Positions 1 through 5,408 of a stretch of DNA of 11,994 nt are shown here, in pieces; the first letter of the stretch is position 1; every line of letters starts with the position of its first letter. Source of the stretch: Dehalococcoidia bacterium. Lineage in GTDB: Bacteria > Chloroflexota > Dehalococcoidia > Dehalococcoidales > W693. The position numbers were made by a program, and so were the translations under genes. The notes beneath the pieces were generated by a model, which saw only the letters and a program-made list of their open reading frames with translations, was not told the origin of the DNA and did no database searches. The stretch lies in the NCBI GenBank assembly GCA_011170385.1, contig DUFE01000097.1:1-11994 (forward strand), given 5' to 3'.

Positions 1-61
1 GCGGTAGAACGCCTCCTTGCCAAGGAGGAAGTCGCGAGTTCGAATCTCGTCTTCCGCTCCA
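1..61 (+). tRNA. tRNA-Gly(GCC), 5' end cut off by the window
   Basis: The window opens inside the D arm. The anticodon arm is complete: stem CCTCC at 12-16, loop TTGCCAA at 17-23 and stem GGAGG at 24-28. This puts anticodon GCC at 19-21, which reads glycine GGC/GGU codons. The T arm carries TTCGAAT, and the 3' acceptor strand CTTCCGC ends in discriminator T and an encoded CCA at 59-61. The missing 5' part should begin GCGGAAG. It is followed 14 bases later by tRNA-Cys, so the two are probably one transcript. Confidence 0.95.
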
Positions 62-75
62 GTCGGATGCAAACG

Positions 76-150
76 GGCGACGTAGCCAAGTGGCAAGGCG
101 GGGGTCTGCAAAACCCCTATTCACCGGTTCGAATCCGGTCGTCGCCTCCA
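76..150 (+). tRNA. tRNA-Cys(GCA)
   Basis: This is a full cloverleaf. Acceptor GGCGACG at 76-82 pairs with CGTCGCC at 140-146, followed by discriminator T and encoded CCA at 148-150. The anticodon stem GGGGT/ACCCC encloses loop CTGCAAA at 106-112, giving anticodon GCA at 108-110. The T loop is TTCGAAT. A run of six T follows at once (151-156) and may help end the tRNA transcript. Confidence 0.97.
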
Positions 151-177
151 TTTTTTCAAGCCATCCTTACTTGCCAG

Positions 178-205
178 TTGACCCGCTTGACCGCAGGAGT
201 ATAAT
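178..205 (+). promoter_or_regulatory. Sigma-70-type promoter for the glycosyltransferase
   Basis: TTGACC (178-183) and a perfect TATAAT (200-205) are 16 bases apart. The box pair lies between tRNA-Cys and the glycosyltransferase. Transcription would start near 212, leaving a leader of about 47 bases. Confidence 0.6.
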
Positions 206-258
206 ATCCTCAATAACACCATGAGCTATTTTCTAAACCCGTTCAAGGAGAAGCGGTC

Positions 259-993
259 ATGAAAAGGGTTATCGTCGTCTTCCCGGCAAAGAACGAAGCT
301 AAAACCATAGCCCAGTGCATCGAGATAGCCAGGCAGAGTAAATACCAGCCAGAGGTGCTGGTGGTTGACGGCTATTCCACCGACAGCACCCGCAAGGAAG
401 CCAGGGCAGCCGGAGCGGTAGTAATCGAGCAGAGTGCCGGCATCTACCCGGCGAAGGGGCGGGCGATGCAGGACGGCATTAAAGAAGCCATCAAGAGAAA
501 GGCGGGGGTTATCGTATTCCTGGATGCCGATATAGTCAACCTGACACCGGAATGGGTAGACCTGCTGGCAGAGCCGGTTTTGGAGAGAGCCTGCGATATG
601 TCCAGGGGATACTACCGCCGCGCCGAATACGACGGTGCCGTAACCAAGCTTATCGCCAAGCCGCTTTCCTGGATATTCTTCCCCGAAATCGCCTATATAA
701 ACCAGCCTTTAAGCGGTGAGATATGCGCCACCGCTGAGCTTTTCCGCAATGTTATCAAAAGCAAAGACTGCCCTGATGGCTGGGGAATAGACATATGGCT
801 GCTGATAGAGGCAGCTATGAAGGGCTACGATATCAAAGAGGTTTACCTGGGCACCAAGGTTCATACTTCACGGCAGGACTATCTGGTGGATGTCGTCAGG
901 CTTGCCAAGATGGCGGAGCAGGTCAATATGACGGCTATCAAGGAAGCCATCAAGTTCAAGCGGATAGACAATTTAAAAAAGGTGCATCTGTAG
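259..993 (+). CDS. Family 2 glycosyltransferase, phosphoglycerate-glycoside synthase-like
   Basis: A cytosolic 244-residue GT-A fold enzyme that moves a sugar from a nucleotide-sugar donor. Visible motifs are the opening strand and PAKNEA (9-14), DGYSTDST (37-44) in the donor-binding position, the metal-binding DAD (89-91), QPLSGE (149-154), GWGIDI (174-179) and a late His202 preceded by LGTK. The order PLSGE, then G-G-D/E-I, then LG..H resembles glucosyl-3-phosphoglycerate and mannosyl-3-phosphoglycerate synthases, which make compatible solutes or precursors of methylglucose polysaccharides. The protein is shorter than typical members (about 300-400 residues). There are no membrane segments, which argues against a dolichol-phosphate transferase. 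The ATG is set by AAGGAGA at 245-251, eight bases upstream. The acceptor is inferred from motif resemblance only. Confidence 0.85.
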   Translation: MKRVIVVFPAKNEAKTIAQCIEIARQSKYQPEVLVVDGYSTDSTRKEARAAGAVVIEQSAGIYPAKGRAMQDGIKEAIKRKAGVIVFLDADIVNLTPEWVDLLAEPVLERACDMSRGYYRRAEYDGAVTKLIAKPLSWIFFPEIAYINQPLSGEICATAELFRNVIKSKDCPDGWGIDIWLLIEAAMKGYDIKEVYLGTKVHTSRQDYLVDVVRLAKMAEQVNMTAIKEAIKFKRIDNLKKVHL

Positions 994-1026
994 AAGTAAG
1001 GGATAGTTGATCACGCATTTTTAACC

Positions 1027-1055
1027 ACTATCTAATAGCCAAGATAGTTTCAACT
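1027..1055 (+). terminator. Possible terminator after the glycosyltransferase
   Basis: ACTATCT (1027-1033) and AGATAGT (1042-1048) form a 7-bp stem with an 8-base loop, followed by TTCAACTTTT. The stem is AT-rich and the T-run is interrupted, so the call is weak. It lies 34 bases past the stop codon, before the oppositely oriented DUF262 gene. Confidence 0.35.
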
Positions 1056-1111
1056 TTTGAATCGAGGATGGATCAAAACGAGAAGTCAGGTCGGCAGAGC
1101 TTGGAAAAGAG

Positions 1112-1798
1112 CTATGAAGCCGAGCGAAGCAAACCGAGCCATTTGTATATCAGCCTGTTCTGCGATTCATCCAGGCCAGTGGCATCCAGCATCTCGCATA
1201 CCGACTGCGGGTTCTCGTACGCCCGATCTACCGACACGTCCATAATCGTTAGCCCGGCGATACCCTTGTAGATAAGGTCTGTGTCCACACTGCAATCTTC
1301 GATTCGATTCCTGAAGTAACGGTAGTTTTTAGCCAGCAGGCTGTTATTTAATGCCGGCAGATCCTCGTTGTTAATTATGGCCAGAAAGGTTTCCCTGTCA
1401 CCCTGCACTGGTAGCAACTTGCAACGAAACTCTCCCCTCTCTCCGTCGTTAAATAGAAAAAGGTCGTTGATTTCCTTATGTTTTATATTTACCTGCCCCG
1501 TTTTACTATCCATCCCAGTCAAAGCTGCCATAAGTAGAGAAACGGTGATAAGCCGCTGTTGCCCGTCAATCAGTATAAGTCTCGGCACCGGGGTTCTTTT
1601 TAGTATTCCGTATTCGACATATATTATGGTTCCGATAAAATGGGTAGATATCGATTCGTCCGTGGCAACTCGTAGAACGTCATACCAAAGCTGCTGGCAC
1701 TCCTTCTCCGTCCACCGGTAGCTACGATCGGGGTTTGGAATTATTATCTGCAACGTTTGTTTAAAAAACTCCAGCAATCCCGTTTCGGTGGCTTCCAT
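1112..1798 (-). pseudogene. Truncated DUF262 (GmrSD N-terminal-type) protein
   Basis: DUF262 is the ParB-like nucleotide-hydrolysing half of GmrSD type IV restriction enzymes and related defence proteins. Full-length members usually run to 500-700 residues with an HNH (DUF1524) domain at the C terminus. Here only 228 residues remain. Recognisable blocks are IPNPDRSYRW (20-29; families usually have P.YQR.Y.W), HFIGTIIY (53-60), the signature IDGQQRLITVSLL (77-89) and MLDATGLDESQNRLIYKW (203-220). The last matches the usual STGLDLSQ.DLIRN block. Directly after it the sequence turns into unrelated LGLLRSAS and a stop, so the rest of the DUF262 domain and any nuclease are gone. The start ATG at 1798 has a good ribosome site (GAGGAG, eight bases upstream). 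It is probably a decayed remnant. A short functional protein is less likely. Confidence 0.75.
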
Positions 1799-1846
1799 AA
1801 ACCAATCTCCTCAAGGCTATTCCTGAACAATGATTGCAGACGATAT

Positions 1847-1863
1847 TACAGGCATCGCCTGTA
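1847..1863. promoter_or_regulatory. Inverted repeat, possible operator for the DUF262 gene
   Basis: TACAGGC and GCCTGTA are perfect 7-base arms around the centre ATC. The dyad touches the nearest TATAAT box and lies between it and the DUF262 start, where a repressor would block initiation. It could also fold as an RNA hairpin in the leader. Confidence 0.4.
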
Positions 1864-1886
1864 TTATAACATTATAGTGCATTATA
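1863..1886 (-). promoter_or_regulatory. Three tandem TATAAT boxes upstream of the DUF262 remnant
   Basis: Read on the minus strand, TATAAT occurs three times, at plus positions 1881-1886, 1871-1876 and 1863-1868 (spacings 10 and 8). These are perfect -10 hexamers. I see no good -35 hexamer at 16-18 bases for any of them, so which is used, if any, is open. Confidence 0.4.
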
Positions 1887-1956
1887 GGGCATCTGATTAA
1901 CGACGTATATAGTTTTATAGAGGAGTTTAAGGAGCGCAGCCTCTTATGTGATTCTT

Positions 1957-1998
1957 CCCCCTTTCCTTATCAAGGAGAGGGGGAATTAAAGGAGTGAG
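1957..1998 (+). repeat. Hairpin repeat unit, copy 1
   Basis: CCCCCTTTCCTT (1957-1968) pairs with AAGGAGAGGGGG (1972-1983) over 12 base pairs, with one G-T pair and a three-base loop ATC. A tail containing AAGGAGTGAG (1989-1998) follows. The same layout recurs at 9949-9988, so this looks like a dispersed intergenic palindromic element rather than a terminator, as there is no T-run. Confidence 0.55.
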
Positions 1999-2165
1999 GT
2001 TTTTGGCAAAAATACTGGCTTTCACCAAAGCCACACCACCCTTACTGTTATCCCCTCCTAATCCCGCTCCGTCAATAGGTCTTTCCTACCAACCAGACCA
2101 CCCCCGGCGGGTCTCCTTCTATCCATTCCTGCAAATAGCCTTAATAGATGAGCTACCACATAGCC

Positions 2166-2194
2166 TTTACAAGCAGCCTTTCCAGCCATATAAT
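2166..2194 (+). promoter_or_regulatory. Strong promoter for tRNA-Leu
   Basis: TTTACA (2166-2171) and a perfect TATAAT (2189-2194) are exactly 17 bases apart. Initiation would fall near 2201, about 30 bases before the mature tRNA. No terminator separates the tRNA from DUF1801 and plsY, so the promoter may serve all three. Confidence 0.65.
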
Positions 2195-2230
2195 TGTGTA
2201 AATTAAAGAAATAACCGGTTTCTGACTCTA

Positions 2231-2315
<85 letters not shown>

Positions 2316-2352
2316 TATCCGATAATAGCCTCTATGTAACGGAGACACCTGG

Positions 2353-2676
2353 ATGGATGAGGGAGTAAGAAAATACATAGAAAAGCAAAAATCCCCCCAG
2401 AAAGAGATGCTCCTTAGACTAAGAGAGATTATCGTTGGGAATTCCCCTGGTATACGTGAGCAGATGAAGTGGGGAGTGCCCGAATATGAGGGTAAATATT
2501 ACATAGTAGCCCTTAAGGACCACGTTAATCTGGGCTTTTCATTGAAAGGGTTATCACCGGAGGAAGAAGCTTTACTGGAGGGCAGCGGTAATACGATGAA
2601 GCACGTCAAGATATCCTCCCTTAACGACATAGACGAGGAAAGAATCACCCGCCTGTTGAATATGGTCAAGCGTTGA
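2353..2676 (+). CDS. DUF1801 (YdhG-like) domain protein
   Basis: A 107-residue protein spanning the whole DUF1801 domain. An N-terminal helix ends in LRLREII (21-27). Then come the hallmark KWGVPEYEGKYYIVALKDHVNLGF (39-62, with W40, P43, Y45, K55, H57 and GF at 61-62), SGNTMKHVKISSLNDID (78-94) and a closing helix. Members are small cytosolic proteins, some proposed as iron chaperones (B. subtilis YdhG/Fra). The biochemical role here is not certain. The ATG is preceded by GGAG at 2341-2344. It begins 37 bases after tRNA-Leu and ends 15 bases before plsY, so it is likely cotranscribed with plsY. Confidence 0.85.
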   Translation: MDEGVRKYIEKQKSPQKEMLLRLREIIVGNSPGIREQMKWGVPEYEGKYYIVALKDHVNLGFSLKGLSPEEEALLEGSGNTMKHVKISSLNDIDEERITRLLNMVKR

Positions 2677-2691
2677 CTAAAGGGAATAACT

Positions 2692-3279
2692 ATGACATTT
2701 CTGGTAATTTTATCGGGCTACCTGCTGGGATCCATACCCACTGCCTATATCGCAGGACGGCTCATTAAGGGTGAGGACATCCGCCTTATGGGCGATGGCA
2801 ATATGGGGGCGCAGAATGCCTTCCGACAGCTTGGCACTGGTATTGGTCTTTTCGTGGGCATCATCGATGCCGCCAAGGGAATATTGGTTATCATCATCGC
2901 ACAGCTAATCGGTATATCTCAGGTATCAATGCTGCTAGCAGGTACCGCTGCCGTCATCGGTCACAACTGGCCTGTCTTCCTTGGCTTCAGAGGTGGTCGC
3001 GGCGAGTGCACCACTATCGGCGTGCTATTGACCTTAATCCCCCAACCAGTACTGATAACGGGTAGTGCTGCCATACTGGTGCTGCTTAAAACGAAGAACG
3101 TTATCAAAGCCAGCGTGGTGCTGTTTGCTCCGCTGTCACTGATATGCTGGTGGCTAGGGACACCTGGCCTGCTCACAAGCTATAGCATCGGGCTACCCTG
3201 CCTGGTAGGTTTTACCCATTTCATAAGAAGCAGGCAGAAATCAGCGCTATATATAAAGAACCACACCGGAAACCTATAG
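2692..3279 (+). CDS. plsY: PlsY-family glycerol-3-phosphate acyltransferase, divergent
   Basis: Integral membrane enzyme family that moves an acyl group from acyl-phosphate to glycerol 3-phosphate, the first step of phospholipid synthesis. The 195-residue length and several hydrophobic segments fit. Motifs in order are GSIPTAYIAGRL (13-24), DIRLMGDGNMGAQNAFR (29-45), D..KG (59-63), GHNWPVF (90-96) with the conserved His and Asn, and FRGGRGECTTIG (99-110). Two positions are unusual. The first motif has GDGN where the family has GSGN, so the Ser reported as essential is Asp35. GGKG.AT has become GGRGECT. Arg45 is kept. It may therefore be a paralogue with altered substrate or activity. The start ATG has AAAGGGA at 2679-2685 at good distance. 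Confidence 0.82.
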   Translation: MTFLVILSGYLLGSIPTAYIAGRLIKGEDIRLMGDGNMGAQNAFRQLGTGIGLFVGIIDAAKGILVIIIAQLIGISQVSMLLAGTAAVIGHNWPVFLGFRGGRGECTTIGVLLTLIPQPVLITGSAAILVLLKTKNVIKASVVLFAPLSLICWWLGTPGLLTSYSIGLPCLVGFTHFIRSRQKSALYIKNHTGNL

Positions 3280-3335
3280 GCAGCCTATTTTCGATTCTAC
3301 GGCTTCTCAAGCATACTTCGCTGCTCAACCTGAAT

Positions 3336-3710
3336 CTACTTTTTAGCCAACCTGTCGAGGAACCGCCGCCACCATCGCTTCTTGGGAGTGGACAGGAGCT
3401 TTATCTTGCTCTCCAGATTCCGCACACGCTCGGTGGCAACGCCTAGTTGAGCCGCCAATGCCAGGTTCTTCTCCTGTAGCTCCCTGATAATGTCCATTGC
3501 CCGGACAAGGTCCTGTCCACTGGTTTGACCGGGGCTCGGGGCTTCTTCTTTGCACCCATCAGGGAATAGCTCCGGCGGTATATCCAGGATGCGGTATTCT
3601 TCCCCAAAGTGCCCGCTTACCAGTTCAGCTTCAATCTTGCCAGACTTTATGTAGCGTCTGACTGTTCTGGTCGATAGTCCCAGTTTATCCGCTGCCTGTG
3701 CTATATTCAT
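3336..3710 (-). CDS. Excisionase/MerR-type helix-turn-helix protein with coiled coil
   Basis: A small DNA-binding protein of 124 residues from the ATG at 3710. The N terminus is a helix-turn-helix (MNIAQAADKLGLSTRTVRRYIKSG, about 1-24) followed by a wing-like GHFGEEYRI, as in excisionase-family HTH_17 domains. A Pro-rich linker leads to a heptad-like coiled coil (LVRAMDIIRELQEKNLALAAQL and on, about 68-105) and a very basic end (KKRWWRRFLDRLAKK). The coiled coil suggests a dimer. The open frame runs upstream to a TTG at 3755, but the promoter at 3743-3771 overlaps that start, so the inner ATG fits better despite a poorly spaced ribosome site (AAGGG, one base away). Similar proteins occur in plasmids, phages and as orphan regulators. 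No integrase is nearby. Confidence 0.75.
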   Translation of the reverse strand: MNIAQAADKLGLSTRTVRRYIKSGKIEAELVSGHFGEEYRILDIPPELFPDGCKEEAPSPGQTSGQDLVRAMDIIRELQEKNLALAAQLGVATERVRNLESKIKLLSTPKKRWWRRFLDRLAKK

Positions 3711-3728
3711 ACCCTTAGCTTGTTCCGA

Positions 3729-3748
3729 TACAGGTGTTGACAAGTGTA
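3729..3748. promoter_or_regulatory. Dyad operator over the HTH promoter
   Basis: TACAGGTGTTGACAAGTGTA is a 20-base imperfect palindrome of the form TACAnnTGTnnACAnnTGTA, symmetric at 14 of 20 positions. It covers the -10 box and the start point. A dimeric HTH protein bound here would shut its own promoter, so autoregulation is the simplest reading. Confidence 0.55.
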
Positions 3749-3771
3749 TAGCCAAAACGCCCTTCTGTCAA
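3743..3771 (-). promoter_or_regulatory. Promoter of the HTH regulator
   Basis: On the minus strand, a perfect TTGACA (plus 3766-3771) and TACACT (plus 3743-3748) are 17 bases apart. Initiation near 3736 would leave a leader of about 25 bases before the ATG at 3710. Confidence 0.6.
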
Positions 3772-3800
3772 GGGTATAAGCAACTACTTCAGATCAACCA

Positions 3801-3841
3801 AAGAGGCCAGACATTCCCATTAAGAATAAGCCCGGCCTCTT
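3801..3841 (-). terminator. Possible terminator of the DUF5679 gene
   Basis: AAGAGGCC (3801-3808) and GGCCTCTT (3834-3841) are perfect 8-base arms with a 25-base loop. They lie 28 bases past the DUF5679 stop and before the HTH promoter. The T-run after the stem is only three bases, so strength is doubtful. Confidence 0.4.
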
Positions 3842-3868
3842 CATACCCCGGTATCAGTCAGAAAGGCT

Positions 3869-4009
3869 CTAGCACTTACCGATCTTGAACATTTTAGTGC
3901 CGCATACAGGGCAGACACCCTGTGTCGCTGGCCTGCCATTTTTCATGGTTATAGACTTGGCGTCCTTCATTTCTCTCTTGGTTCGGCATTTCATACAATA
4001 GCCTTGCAT
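3869..4009 (-). CDS. DUF5679 zinc-ribbon protein, 46 residues
   Basis: The tiny frame begins MQGYCMKCRTKREMKDAKS and ends FKIGKC. It has CMKC (5-8) and CPVC (33-36) knuckles, which could bind one zinc, plus the family-typical K-x-V/I-T-M-K-N-G-R-P-A stretch (18-28) and CPVCGTKMFKIG (33-44). I recognise it as DUF5679, whose function is unknown and whose members are about this size. The start is firm: AAGGGAGGT (plus 4016-4024) is a near-perfect ribosome site six bases before the ATG. It has its own promoter and a hairpin after the stop, so it is probably a single-gene unit. Such a strong ribosome site suggests high expression. A nucleic-acid or ribosome partner is conceivable but unsupported. 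Confidence 0.85.
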   Translation of the reverse strand: MQGYCMKCRTKREMKDAKSITMKNGRPATQGVCPVCGTKMFKIGKC

Positions 4010-4033
4010 CGTGTTACCTCCCTTTTTTCAAGC

Positions 4034-4063
4034 AGAATAAACTATTGCTGGCTGAAATGTCAA
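4034..4063 (-). promoter_or_regulatory. Promoter of the DUF5679 gene
   Basis: On the minus strand, a perfect TTGACA (plus 4058-4063) and TATTCT (plus 4034-4039) are 18 bases apart. Initiation near 4027 leaves a leader of about 18 bases that contains the strong ribosome site. Confidence 0.6.
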
Positions 4064-4149
4064 GCCCCGATAGACAGAAAGACGAAACTCCAAGGCTAAA
4101 AGTTTAAAAATAGGACGATTTTACTATAAAAGTTACCCTCATTTCCGGG

Positions 4150-5133
4150 TTATGACTTGACCACCGGCGTAAGCGGCAGCAAAAGGGTGCGCCCCGGCTT
4201 TCGCCGCAGATAGGACTTGGTATAATTGACCGGGAAGGAATAAACCACCTGCGCCTTGGGGTGCTCCAAGCAAAAAAGAAAGACGCCTATCGTCTGCGGC
4301 TTGGTACCAAAGGGACCGATGACCATATTAAAGGAATCCCTGACCTCGTGATATATTTCCTCCAGCACATTGCGGGCGGCGTAGGGGTCATCGGGGGGGA
4401 CATCTCTCACTTCTACATTGGGCTGTGAGATAAGGGAGTTGTTATTTTTCTTGGCGTACTTTAGATAATCAGGGTTGTTATTTCTCGGCGGGTTGGTTAC
4501 CAGGGCTATCGTTCTCGCCGGGTTAAAATGCTTCCATACGGTAAGGGCGCGCTCCGGCTCGAATCCCAGAAACAGCACCAGTATGGTCTGCTTATCGAAT
4601 GAGATGGTGCCGAAGAAGTTGGGCACGGTGGAAATCTGCTCCACCCCACGGGTGAGCTTCGTAGGTGAATATGTCTGCGTGGTGTGAATAATTCGCGGAA
4701 TTCCCAGGTTCTGTTCAGCGACCAGGAAATGCAGCAATTCCAGAAGATAGATCTTGGTGAAACCGCTGATGTCAATGGTGATAAAGGATTCATCCGGATC
4801 TTTTGGCCGGCATCGCTCCCAGATATTTTTAAGCTGGGTTATGCCCTCTACCGGATCGTCCCGCTGGCACCTGATGACAAAGACGCCCTCGGAGGTTCTT
4901 TTACTCAACTCCGCCTGCAGTTTGAACAGGTTATCGTCGACCTGCTTCTTATAGAAGGGCTCCTCGATAACGAATATTATGCTGAACCGAACCCGGAAGC
5001 CGATGCCCGTTTTGAAGGCGCTCTGCAGGCTCCTTTCCTCGAAGCTGGCGCAGCAGATGAAAAGGTCATCGGGACCATATTCGTTCAGCCTGGTTAAATG
5101 GTCTATCTCGACCGGCTCATCGTGCAACTTCAT
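4150..5133 (-). CDS. Unrecognised protein with two CARF/Rossmann-like repeats
   Basis: I cannot name a family for this 327-residue protein (from the ATG at 5133). It has no signal peptide or clear membrane segment, so it should be cytosolic. It appears to be a tandem duplication. Unit 1 has SFEERSL (30-36) after strand LFICCA, DDP (92-94), DISGFTK (121-127) before helix IYLLELLHFL, and TYSP (154-157). Unit 2 has GFEPERAL (190-197) after strand ILVLFL, DDP (248-250), GPFGTKPQ (273-280) before helix TIGVFLFCL, and NYTK (303-306). Order and spacing agree between the halves. The alternating strand-helix pattern and the G.TK motif recall CARF-type nucleotide-sensing domains (D.TGGTK..), but this is inference. 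No nuclease or other effector domain is visible. The frame extends to a TTG at 5142. The ATG is preferred because GAGGG lies 10 bases upstream of it but touches the TTG. Confidence 0.75.
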   Translation of the reverse strand: MKLHDEPVEIDHLTRLNEYGPDDLFICCASFEERSLQSAFKTGIGFRVRFSIIFVIEEPFYKKQVDDNLFKLQAELSKRTSEGVFVIRCQRDDPVEGITQLKNIWERCRPKDPDESFITIDISGFTKIYLLELLHFLVAEQNLGIPRIIHTTQTYSPTKLTRGVEQISTVPNFFGTISFDKQTILVLFLGFEPERALTVWKHFNPARTIALVTNPPRNNNPDYLKYAKKNNNSLISQPNVEVRDVPPDDPYAARNVLEEIYHEVRDSFNMVIGPFGTKPQTIGVFLFCLEHPKAQVVYSFPVNYTKSYLRRKPGRTLLLPLTPVVKS

Positions 5134-5212
5134 CTGTGGCAAGCCCTCTGTTGTTCACTATAAACACCTGAACAAATATTGTCAAACTCTGGCTAATATC
5201 GCTGTAAAGGGT

Positions 5213-5218
5213 TATAAT
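5213..5218 (+). promoter_or_regulatory. Likely -10 box for the DUF3096 gene
   Basis: A perfect TATAAT 26 bases before the DUF3096 ATG. The -35 position (TGGCTA, 5190-5195) matches at only three of six bases, so an activator or another start point is possible. Confidence 0.4.
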
Positions 5219-5243
5219 AGCCGAAACTTAAAGGGGGTGTTGT

Positions 5244-5393
5244 ATGTTTGATCTGGCAATCGTCGCCATAATCGGCGGCATAATAAGCATACTTTTCGGT
5301 ATAATTATAATCGTCTGGCCTAGGCTTATTGCTTATTTAATCGGCGGCTGGCTCATCATCATCGGTGTGCTGGCAATACTGGCTGCCTTATAG
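5244..5393 (+). CDS. DUF3096-like small membrane protein, 49 residues
   Basis: A very hydrophobic peptide, MFDLAIVAIIGGIISILFG at its start, with two membrane segments (about 4-24 and 29-48). They are joined by the short polar turn WPR (25-27). The pattern of two Ile/Gly-rich helices around W-P-R-L is that of DUF3096, a family of unknown function and about this length. The start is supported by AAGGGGGTG (5231-5239), four bases before the ATG. It ends 15 bases before the gamma-glutamylcyclotransferase-like gene and is probably cotranscribed with it. Confidence 0.72.
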   Translation: MFDLAIVAIIGGIISILFGIIIIVWPRLIAYLIGGWLIIIGVLAILAAL

Positions 5394-5408
5394 CAATCAA
5401 ACGAGGTT

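Larger units (their letters stand above)
1799..2230. other. Gene-poor spacer between DUF262 remnant and tRNA-Leu
   Basis: This 432-base stretch holds the divergent DUF262 control region (up to about 1890), the hairpin repeat (1957-1998) and the tRNA-Leu promoter (2166-2194). I see no supportable gene in it. The frames that are open show no family resemblance. Confidence 0.6.

Noticed and set aside
1368..1721. Plus-strand frame of 117 codons
   Set aside because: It is antisense to the conserved DUF262 motifs and shows no recognisable protein features.
1994..2206. Plus-strand GTG frame of 70 codons after a ribosome-site-like AAAGGAG
   Set aside because: The apparent ribosome site is the tail of the hairpin repeat, the GTG overlaps it, and the product is Pro-rich with no family resemblance.
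3711..3755. Longer HTH protein starting at TTG 3755
   Set aside because: The start lies between the -35 and -10 boxes of a near-consensus promoter, and the HTH domain begins at the inner ATG. Not fully excluded, as AGAAGGG lies before it.
4684..5097. Plus-strand frame of 137 codons
   Set aside because: It lies antisense to the two-repeat protein, whose internal motif symmetry shows that the minus strand is the coding one.
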